DNA from: Carposina sasakii
Lineage: Eukaryota > Arthropoda > Insecta > Lepidoptera > Carposinidae
NCBI GenBank assembly: GCA_014607495.2
Contig: CP053157.1
Coordinates: 9,486,001 to 9,550,000, forward strand
Length of the DNA: 64,000 nt
Direction of reading: 5' to 3'
Below are positions 56,231-64,000 of the stretch, piece after piece. Numbering within the stretch: position 1 is the first letter of the stretch; each line of letters begins with the position of its first letter. The notes beneath the pieces were generated by a model, which saw only the letters and a list, made by a program, of their open reading frames with translations, ran no database searches and had not been told where the DNA came from. The translations under genes were made by a program, and so were the position numbers.

Positions 56231-56560
56231 CCAGCGGGATTATAACGAAGGGTACGTAGCCTCTATACATGAAAGTAAGGACTGCGATTTTTTTTTTATT
56301 CTACTCTAATTGATCCGGGCGAAATCCAGTGTCTAATGCTAGGTTTTTTCATAGATATATATTCAACTTATTTCTCAAAAATCTTGCTACGCGCGTCTAC
56401 TGTGCATTCATGCAGAACGCAGTTATTTACTCAACTTTGGACCCTAATATTTTGGAAACCAGACTCTTCCCAGGTATGCTTCCAAGGAGAAAAATGATAG
56501 TGATGATGAGGAGATTACGTAGTTTTCAGGAACGTTGACGACCAAAAATCACCATGTATA
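56231..56560 (-). repeat. Family A repeat with small deletions
   Basis: Runs from cgaagggtacgtagcc to gacgaccaaaaatcaccatg on the minus strand, with many small deletions relative to other copies. Confidence 0.75.
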
Positions 56561-56614
56561 AACAGCATCTATTTAAGTCCACAACGCATTAACACAACTA
56601 AAAATCGAAGAAAT

Positions 56615-57180
56615 AAACTGACTTTTAGAAAAAAAATTTAACGACTTCAGTTTAACTAAAAAGCAATAAATAACGTAACTAATTTGATTATCTACTTAAT
56701 TATTGAATATCTCAAATTATTTATATTTACAACTTAATACCTAATACTTAACAAAGTCATCTTTAACTACTTTAAATATTTAAATTATAACTTATTTTTT
56801 GGAGTCGGTGCTACATAAATGTAATTAAGAAAACTGACCCACACTAAATAGTAAAAAAGAATAGGAAATTGCATTACCGCTGCCTACTACACCGTATTGT
56901 ATTTTGCCGCGTTGTGTGGCTTTGCCAGCTGGCGCGTCCATAACACAACAGACTATTACCTAGGCTGGCACCGACTCCAAAAAATAAGTTATAATTATAA
57001 ATTTTAAATAGTTAAAGATGACTTTGTTAAAGTATTTAGGTATTAAGTTGTAAATATTTAAATAATTTGAGATATTCAATATGTATTAAGTAGATAAATT
57101 AGTTACGTATTTATTGCTTTTTAGTTAAACTTTGAAGTCGGTTAAATTTTTTTTCTAAAAGTCAGTTTATTACAAGTTGA
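56615..57180. repeat. Large foldback palindrome, copy 2
   Basis: Same arms and centre as 52350-52915 (ggagtcggtgct... / aggctggcaccgactccaaa) with many small indels. Confidence 0.8.
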
Positions 57181-57261
57181 GTAGCCCCGTCGATACCAGA
57201 AATAGCGTACTAAATCCTAGTCCTCATTTACGGCTGAACAAAAAAAATTCATCCACAGACA

Positions 57262-57460
57262 TGATCGTCAGTTTTCTCCATGGAAGCATACCTGGGAAGT
57301 ATCTGGCTCCCAAGATATTAGGGTCCAAAGTTTAGTACACAGACTGCGTTTTTCTGCAAAATGCACATTGACGCGTGTAGCCGATTTTTTGAGGAGAAAT
57401 AATTTATATCTGTCTATGAAAAAACTAGCATAAACACTGGACACTATAAATTTCTTAAGC
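57262..57460 (+). repeat. Family A repeat, truncated
   Basis: Runs from tctccatggaagcatacctg to aaacactggacactataaat. Both ends are missing. Confidence 0.75.
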
Positions 57461-57559
57461 TACAACAACAAAAAAAACATAGATTTAGAGCATTCAAATA
57501 GGCCAAGATAGTCCTGGTTTATATAATCAAGGTCATTCATTAGAAAACAAATTACGTAG

Positions 57560-57635
57560 ATTAGGCCGCGTCCCCATTAGGCGAACAGTGAGCGGCTGAC
57601 TGACTGACTCTGAGTGGCGTATCGGTCGCTAACCT
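57560..57635 (+). repeat. Fragment of the TAAGGCCGCG MITE
   Basis: taggccgcgtccccattagg and gaacagtgagcggctgactg match the left end of 3394-3790; the rest is absent. Confidence 0.75.
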
Positions 57636-57799
57636 ACCTACGAATAAGTGGCCATAATATTTTTCTGTTGAGTTGTTACCAAGAATCTGGGCGGTGGCTA
57701 CTTATCTTATTTAACAATTTGTACAGTAAATTGTACTTCAAGTGATTTCCAATAAACGGTAATAAAGAGAAAAAATTGTACATTATGTCGCACTTATTA

Positions 57800-58151
57800 T
57801 CTTTCTAATCTATTCTATACATATAATAAAAATGTAACGGATCGCTGTCTGTACATGGAAGATATATGAGAAAAAATATTACAGGAGACCTTTACCAACG
57901 CAGTAGTATCCAAAAGAATGATTTTTGGATTTTTTGTCTGTTTGTCGGTTTGTCTGTTTGTCTGTGCGTTTGTGCACGCTAATCTCATAAACGGCTGAAC
58001 CGATTTCGATGCAGTTTTCAGGAATATATTGTGACAGGTCCCACTTAACATATAGGCTACTTTTTATGCCGGGAAAATATTTTTATCCCGCATAATTTCG
58101 ACATTTTGTTTCTCTGTAGTCCACGCGGATGGAGTCGCGGGCGTCAACTAG
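57800..58151 (+). mobile_element. Non-autonomous Helitron, copy 4
   Basis: Starts near TCTTTCTAATC and ends cgcgggcgtcaactag before a T. High similarity to 6696-7028, so it may be a recent copy. Confidence 0.72.
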
Positions 58152-58374
58152 TGTAGAATAAATAAGCAAATCAACAAAATAGTCTGGGCTAACACAATAG
58201 ATGACGATAACGGTGTGCGGAAAAACTTGCATAAAGTATATGAGACACTGTATTTTATTCTTTGTAAAATATGTAATAATGATATATATAAAAAAAAAAG
58301 TATTAAATCATTTGAAATATAACTAAATATGTAATAAATAAATATTCGCAAACTTTACAATAGATTTACCTAGC

Positions 58375-58580
58375 CCTACACTAAGTTCCCTAAGGTATTG
58401 TGTCGTTGTAGTAAGCAACGGTACATAGATAACACAAGTCAACAAAAAAAATATTTTTTTTGTGTTTGTTGTTAAATTAGTATTTTCTGATTGTCATCCA
58501 TTACTCGATTAACAAACAAAGGATTTATAACGAAGAGATGTTCATCATATAGTCAATTCATGTTTGCACCTACCGGGAAT
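58375..58580 (-). repeat. SINE family D with internal insert
   Basis: Keeps ccctaaggtattgtgtcgtt, taagcaacggtaca and the head tttgcacctaccggga. About 70 bp of A/T-rich sequence interrupts the middle. Confidence 0.6.
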
Positions 58581-58777
58581 TTATCAAAGTTGAACCAAAT
58601 ATAAAACTCTGTGACAGCAAGATAAAATATGGGCACCAAAATTCACATGACGAAAAAAACGAAGGTAAGGGAGTACAATAACTTTTAAGCGTAGCAAAAA
58701 ATGGATATGTAATGAATGACTGCTGCAAAGGAGAAAAAAAAAGTTTAGCAGTACAATAGGAGGGAGCCCACAAATGA

Positions 58778-59185
58778 TTGCTACTTTTGTTTAGTAAATC
58801 CTTGCAAGCGTCGGGCTGGGAAAAATGCCCAAAAGATACCCAGATCTACCCTCAACGAGCGCTCCAGTACCCCACGGTGAACATTTTCCTGTACCTTCCG
58901 TTCAAATACGAAGGAACAGCCGCTGATGGCAGTAGCGGATGCAATAAAGTATATGTACTTTTGCTTCATGCTCACTTAGACCAGTTTAAAGATAACCTGC
59001 ATACTCAGAAGAGCAAGGAGAACGCTGATGTGATGAACTTTGAACAGCGTTATCAAGGACAGTATAATGAGAATATGATGGGTGACTACATTTGGAGTCT
59101 AATACGAGAAAGTGCGTACTCATACAGAAGAAAAACAAAAATATTCATTTTTAAAGGTTTTTTCTATTTCTTGTTATATATTTAA
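58778..59185 (+). CDS. ORF of an uncharacterised arthropod repeat-associated family
   Basis: A 135-codon frame whose last 75 residues match a protein family I recognise in many insects, mites and hydra but cannot name: 'LKxHFLHSHLDFFPEN...GERFHQD...EKRYQG.W...MM.DYCW.L.RD...RK'. Here it reads VYVLLLHAHLDQFKDN, then NFEQRYQGQYNENMMGDYIW, and SYRRKT. The N-terminal 45-50 residues are not recognised, so the true start or an upstream exon is uncertain; a splice acceptor (gatggcag|tagcgg) near 58930 is possible. The usual 'GERFHQD' part is changed, suggesting a diverged or decaying copy. An AATAAA lies at 59211-59216, 26 bp past the stop. Function is unknown; it may be transposon-derived. Confidence 0.55.
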   Translation: MLLLFSKSLQASGWEKCPKDTQIYPQRALQYPTVNIFLYLPFKYEGTAADGSSGCNKVYVLLLHAHLDQFKDNLHTQKSKENADVMNFEQRYQGQYNENMMGDYIWSLIRESAYSYRRKTKIFIFKGFFYFLLYI

Positions 59186-59210
59186 GGATGTATCTTTATT
59201 GTTATTTGTA

Positions 59211-59216
59211 AATAAA
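59211..59216 (+). terminator. Polyadenylation signal after the 58778 ORF
   Basis: AATAAA 26 bp beyond the TAA, in an AT-rich context, so chance is possible. Confidence 0.4.
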
Positions 59217-59439
59217 AGTGATTAACATACAAATTTAATTTGTTTTTCTTGGTATTGTATTCTACTGAAACAAAAAGTTAAGATTTTATTAAAATTTAAA
59301 ATTTCGATCTGGATACTACAAAAGCAAACTTTATTTGATGAAATATTTTTTTCTTTGTTTAGTTAGATATAATTAATCAAAATCGATACTACAGAACTCA
59401 GACTCAAAAATCGTGTTTACCTGTGTAATTATATAAACA

Positions 59440-59835
59440 TCCATTACTCGATAACAAACATCGATGTTCATCATATCAATGTTTGCACCTACCGGGACTT
59501 GAACCCACAGCCTGACGCGACAAGCAGGGCTGCTGCAAATTAGGCAATAGCCCTGCGATATAGGCTATTAGCCGCGTGGTTCCGCCCCGGCAGAGTAGAG
59601 TTTGTACCACCCCTGCCTGCCCGTGGCTATCGTACGAGGCGATTAAGGGTTTCCGGGAGGTGGGCAGCAGCGCCTCCCGTACTGACAAAATAGTCCAAAA
59701 ATCACACTGCGATCACCAACCCGCCTGCCCAGCGTGGTGACTATGGGCAAAACCTCCCTGTGGCAGTAGCCTTGTAGCGTGCCCTGCGGAAAGCCTACAC
59801 CTAGCAGTAGACTGCAATAGGCTGATGAAGAAGAT
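59440..59835. repeat. SINE D fragment (-) followed by family C repeat (+)
   Basis: 59440-59520 ends caatgtttgcacctaccggg on the minus-strand SINE. 59570-59835 runs from ttagccgcgtggttccgc to cagcagtagactgcaatagg, then ctgatgaagaaga. Confidence 0.7.
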
Positions 59836-60064
59836 TTTGCTATTAAAGTATCTTGCTGCCCTTTTTAAATAACATTATACTTAGTAGAAATTTGAACAAC
59901 AGATCTTCTATTCCCATTATTAAATATGTACACAAATAAGTTTTTACCGATGGAAGGTTTAACAATAAGTTCATTATTCATGCTCATTTATTCATTTTTT
60001 ATTATCTTCTGCTTAATAATATCCCCCAACGTTACTATAATATATACTACCTTATTTTTATTAT

Positions 60065-60179
60065 TTAGATACACAATAGAAAGAAATAAGTCATTAAATA
60101 CAACATTTTAGTATATTTTAGTAGATATACTAAAATGTTGTATTTAATGACTTATTTTCTTTCTATTGTGTATCTAAAT
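60065..60179. repeat. Long near-perfect hairpin
   Basis: The left arm (from atttagatacacaatagaaa to attttagtatat) and right arm (from atatactaaaatgttgtatt to gtgtatctaaat) pair over more than 50 bp with one or two mismatches around a loop of about 10 bp. Confidence 0.9.
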
Positions 60180-60396
60180 GATAAACATAACCTAATGGTT
60201 TATAAAGTTTTGTTATAACATCACATGCGAACAGACTCTTAGTCCTAAAATCATTAATTATTGACTCATACTCCAACCACACTCAACTTTGGAAAATAAC
60301 CCTTACGTGAACGTAAACAAATTATCACCATCACTCAACCGAGTGCCCTCAAAGCAAGTTACTACTAAGAATACCAGTAAGAGTTTCGGTATGCAT

Positions 60397-60813
60397 TAGT
60401 GTTGAGTAGGACATACAAGAGGCACTTCATTTGTCCCGGACATGACGTCAAAATGTATGCCTCGAAATTTTAAATTGTACTACTTCAATTTTCTTGTCGC
60501 GGTCGAGCTTGAACGGTAGTGAGGCAGGCAACAAACGACAAGCACGTATTCACGTCACGGTCGTCGCGTCTGACATTTTGAGCGAGAGAGAAATATATTG
60601 TCTTCCATGCGAGGCGAGGCGCCATGACAAAAGCACGTCGCGTCTGACATTTGAGGCGTCAGGAGGCGCGCATATTTCGTACTATAATAACTTCAAATGG
60701 TTCAGTCAGTAGGTACGCCTCGCCTCATTTGAAGTGGGACATTGTACTGGCTCAGGACAAAAAAGAGGCTACTCTTACAAACTCTTTTTCAAGTCGTGTC
60801 CTACTCAACACTA
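60397..60813. mobile_element. hAT-type MITE with 8-bp target duplication
   Basis: Ends tagtgttgagtaggac and gtcctactcaacacta are perfect inverses over 16 bp. Flanks gtatgcat (60389-60396 and 60814-60821) form an 8-bp duplication. TAGTG-type ends and 8-bp duplications are hAT features. The interior holds repeated cgcgtctgacattt motifs; the open frames inside are not taken as genes. Confidence 0.9.
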
Positions 60814-60821
60814 GTATGCAT

Positions 60822-61179
60822 AAAAATCATAATCGATATAATGATAATTAATATAAAATATTGAAGGAATGTAACTTTGCAATTAATTTCGCACATAAAC
60901 AAAATAAGGCTTCTCAAATAACGCACTTGTGTTATTTCCACTTTCATATATGTCATATGTCGCTAGCTAACATGATTGATGAAATAATTTACCTTATATA
61001 TTTAGGATATTGTGATTTATTTAGAAGAAGGGGCGTAGATGTATATAATAGGTACACTCTATTACCTCAGCAAACTTTATTTAGTATGTAGTTGGGTTCG
61101 ACTTTAGGTGCCAAAGTAACCTCATACACCCCCGTGATGCATCCTGCTATATAATGAACGAGACTTTGGCGCAAACAGC
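60822..61179. other. No gene seen
   Basis: An open frame at 60861-61091 (+) has no recognised motif; hydrophobic residues reflect AT-rich codons. Confidence 0.45.
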
Positions 61180-61440
61180 TTATATTAAAAGCCTATTGAA
61201 GTTCAGTTGCTGGATGTAGACGTCCCCCAGAGCACGCCACAAGGCTTTAGAGGGGTTTTTGCCCATACTTACCACGCTGCCTAAGCAGGCGGGTTGGCAA
61301 CCGCAGTGTAATTTTCGGACTATGTTGTCAAGGGACTATTCACCTCCCGTAAACTTTTAATCATCTCTTACGATACTCTCAGACACACATGGTATGGTGC
61401 TATTCTATTCAGCCAATACCACACGGCAAATTCTACTACT
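61180..61440 (-). repeat. Family C repeat, diverged
   Basis: aagcctattgaagttcagtt at the left and ccaataccacacggcaaatt at the right, the inverse of other copies, with many substitutions. Confidence 0.65.
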
Positions 61441-61767
61441 AGATGCTAAATACACAAAAAATGCAATTTCGATTAAGTTAGGTATTTGAGTGTACAAGAC
61501 ATATATTTTGTGTTCCTTATCTTGGAAGGACTATTATCCCGGGTTCACCGAGCCCTGTTTGAGGTATTGTGCCTGCCCCTAATTATACCTTTGTTATTAA
61601 AGGGGCGGTTAATTTATTTATCGTGTCTTAAACTTGCTATTAATATTGTTGAATAGAGTATAAACGTGTCTGTACATTTTACTAAAGCTTTGTGAATATA
61701 CGAGTATCGGAATTGTATTTCAAAGATTGGAGATTGTTTCTACACTTTTAGAAAAATATGTGCAAAA

Positions 61768-62012
61768 GTACTTTGCTGTGTGGTATCGGCAGAGTAGAAT
61801 AGGATCACCTCGTGTCAGATATCGAAAGAGGCGATTAAGGGTTTCCGGGAGGGGGGCAGCAGTGCCTCTCGTGTTGACAACAGAACCCGAAAATCACATC
61901 GCGGTCACCAACCCGCCTGCTCAGCGTGGTGGCTATGCGCAAAAATTCTCTTACCCTTGTGGCGTGCCATAGGGAAGGCCTACGTCCAGCAGTGGACTGC
62001 AAAAGGCTGAGG
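61768..62012 (+). repeat. Family C repeat
   Basis: From tgctgtgtggtatcggcaga to cagcagtggactgcaaaagg. The short (gat)n tail is lost. Confidence 0.7.
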
Positions 62013-62527
62013 TGTATCTTGCTTATGGGATAAACATTAACGTTCCTATAGTAGCTATTATACACAACATAAACGTCATTACCACAAAACTGAGAATTTT
62101 TCAGGTAATGCAGCTATTAAAATAAAATAAATTATATTATCTTTTTTGTTGTACGTATGTAGCAAAAGTCTCAGGAGATGATGGATGTGTCTGTATATAT
62201 CTAAATAATATATTTATGCTAATATTAGCAAGAAAACACAGTAGACTGTGTAATTCAGACTCTCAGTAATTATAAAGTTGCTACATGTAGGTACATTAAA
62301 AACTTCTAGAACCCACACGTAGGCGACTTTAAGTGCTTTTAACAGTTTATGAACATACAAGTTTGTAGGTTCTAGACAACATTTTATACTGCCTTGGTGA
62401 TGGAAGTGTGGACGTGTGACAAACTTTTATTTCAGACTAGCTGACCAGACAGACGACAGACGATGAGCTGTCTAAACTTTATGTCAATCAACTGACAGTA
62501 AATTAATATTTTCGTTAAAGCATCGAG

Positions 62528-62690
62528 CACACCGGATGTGTACATGTAAGCGTAGACGTACACGTACCTCTGAGTTTACGTATGGAACTGTCACCGATTG
62601 ACGTCTATGCTTATCTGCCCGTGCCTGTACAGTTCCATACATTACAACTCAGAGGTACGTGTACGTCTACGCTTACGTGTACGCATACCC
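62528..62690. mobile_element. Small palindromic MITE
   Basis: The left arm (gtaagcgtagacgtacacgt, then acctctgagtt and atggaactgt) and the right arm (acagttccat, then aactcagaggt and acgtgtacgtctacgcttac) are reverse complements over about 55 bp. About 160 bp, non-coding. Confidence 0.85.
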
Positions 62691-63158
62691 ATCGGGTGGC
62701 TTTAGTTTTCCTAAATTTTGTAATGCTGTACAAAACTTAAAATTCTCTTGCATTAAATTCCAACTGAAGAGAATTTAAGAAATTGTTTCATCAGTTCACG
62801 CGTGACTTAATGACCAAGGAAAATAGGGAATCATTTATACAGGATGATTTTTGGTCGTCAACGTTCCCGAAAACTACGGAATCTCCTCATCATCACGATC
62901 ATTTTTCTCCATGGAAGCATACCTGGGAAGTGTCTGGATTCCAAAATATTAGGGTCCAAAGTTGAGTAAATAGACTGCGTTTTTCTGCATAAATGCACAT
63001 AGACGCGCGTAGCAGGATTTTTTCACGAAAAATAATTAATATCTGTCTATAAAAAAAACTAACATAAACACTAGACACTATAAATTTCGCACGATCAAGG
63101 AATTTAAAATTAAAAAAAAAAAAATCCCAGCATTTTTTTTGGCATAAACTTACTTTAT

Positions 63159-63507
63159 AAAATTATTTAAAGAAATGGAAAATTCCTCACCCGGGTGGGA
63201 ATCGAACCCACGACCTCTGCATTCCGTGCCAGCGCTCTTACCACTGAGCCACCGGGTCAATTACTCGGGTGACGAATTTTACCATCTCTTTTTGAAATTA
63301 CATTATTGGAAACGTTATTTTTCATCCCGATAGCTATACATAAGCCAAATCTCGGCAAACAAAGCTGAATCCCTCAGCACAATGTTTTAATGATGAAACG
63401 ATCAACCATATCCTAACGGATTATATTATGGAGAAGTGTTTTTATCTTAATCAAGATATTATATATTATAAAATTATTAATAAAGAAATGGAAAAAATTC
63501 CTCACCT
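63159..63507 (-). mobile_element. tRNA-bearing SINE/MITE hybrid, copy 2
   Basis: Flanked by a perfect 14-bp repeat, taaacttactttat (63145-63158 and 63508-63521), a target duplication in family A. On the minus strand it has an internal tRNA-like unit (63187-63258) followed by the gaattttccatttcttt tail. The block cggattatattatggagaag (63417-63436 region) is in the opposite orientation to the tRNA compared with copy 1. Confidence 0.85.
63187..63258 (-). ncRNA. tRNA-like sequence within the mobile element (probably a pseudogene)
   Basis: Minus strand: gacccggtggctcagtggta (A-box region), gggttcgattcccacccggg (B box and acceptor side). The acceptor halves pair well. It matches 12202-12274 and is the promoter head of the element. 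Confidence 0.65.
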
Positions 63508-63639
63508 TAAACTTACTTTATTTCATGTATAGAATACGTACCCTTCGTTAAAGGTGGCCACAAAAAAACATCCTGTATATACATATATATATAGGTAATA
63601 CATTCAGCTGTGTTCCCAAAAATAGGTAACCAGCCACGC

Positions 63640-63770
63640 TTAGCATGGTTTTAGCTTTTAGTTTTTAGCTTATTACCTGAGAGAATATCACCGAGTTCCT
63701 TAGTCCACTCTTATACGACATGCACGGAACGAGATGCAGCTGATGTATTCTGTCTGATGAAGTCCCGCAT
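63640..63770 (-). repeat. Family E dispersed repeat
   Basis: Contains gacatgcacggaacgagatg and cagctgatgtattctg, as in the copy at 660-850. Sequence after 63770 holds nothing I can support. Confidence 0.6.
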
Positions 63771-64000
63771 ATTTTAATTATGTATAAAAAATCACACTTC
63801 TAACCTATCGTATTAATTAAACAAAACTTTTTCGTGACTGACAGATTATGTGACTGTCACACAAAGTGCAGCAAAACGAGCGTTCTCAAGCCCTTCATCA
63901 GCATTCCTTTAATTCGTTCCTTGAGGAGTGTGTCAGATACCTAAATATACTCACGGGTACGATAGATAAAAGAAAGGACGGCACCTGTAGATATAAGGTC

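Larger units (their letters stand above)
62838..63578 (+). mobile_element. Family A repeat, full copy split by a SINE
   Basis: Left part 62838-63158 (tacaggatgatttttggtcg ...) and right part 63522-63578 (... ggtggccac to catcctgta) make a complete element with short inverted ends tacagg/cctgta. Interrupted by the tRNA-bearing element at 63159-63507. Confidence 0.85.

Noticed and set aside
60494..60851. Two overlapping plus-strand open frames
   Set aside because: The first lies inside the non-coding hAT MITE and the second runs out of its right end; neither has a recognisable protein motif.

Overview
The window looks like nuclear DNA from a lepidopteran insect (moth or butterfly). It is AT-rich, gene-poor and dense in transposons. 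The repeat types are ones I associate with Lepidoptera: short Helitrons ending in a GC-rich hairpin plus CTAG before a T, tRNA-related SINEs, RTE-like tails ending in (GAT)n, mariner, and many small inverted-repeat elements (MITEs). No bacterial-style operons, CRISPR arrays or rRNA genes are seen. Family names rest on recognition by eye, not on database searches.

The only clear host gene is on the minus strand in the left 8.7 kb. Three exons (8517-8692, 4765-4969, 29-194) have good splice signals and matching codon phases. Together they encode the cytoplasmic N-terminal part of an iRhom (inactive rhomboid, rhomboid-5/RHBDF) protein. The 5' end lies to the right of 8692 and was not found; the membrane part lies left of the window. 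Much of the window could therefore be intron or upstream sequence of this gene.

The rest is mostly mobile DNA. From 0.3 to 24 kb there are Helitrons (one with an internal minisatellite), SINEs, MITEs and a truncated LINE nested in a MITE-like repeat. From 25.0 to 31.7 kb there is a broken Gypsy-type LTR element on the minus strand, flanked by a duplicated stretch of about 0.8-1.15 kb. It has a mosaic RT-protease-integrase-tail ORF and a striking array of small hairpins with conserved loops and changing but paired stems (26.24-27.15 kb). From 32.6 to 33.9 kb there is a nearly complete mariner with TA target duplication. From 41.6 to 49.2 kb there is a broken Copia element whose first 2 kb is present twice in tandem; an RNase H-bearing LINE has inserted in its RT with a 13-bp target duplication. 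From 51.3 to 57.2 kb lie two copies of a large foldback composite repeat, the second badly scrambled. The last 7 kb holds an ORF of an uncharacterised arthropod family, a hAT-type MITE, a long perfect hairpin, and a tRNA-containing SINE nested in a MITE-like repeat.

Apart from iRhom, nothing seen suggests cooperating host genes. The main biological interest is in the structure of the mobile elements (hairpin array, mosaic ORF, inversion isomers of a tRNA-bearing element). Two segments (about 30.1-31.7 and 55.2-57.2 kb) differ from their sister copies mainly by many small indels and may be assembly or consensus errors.
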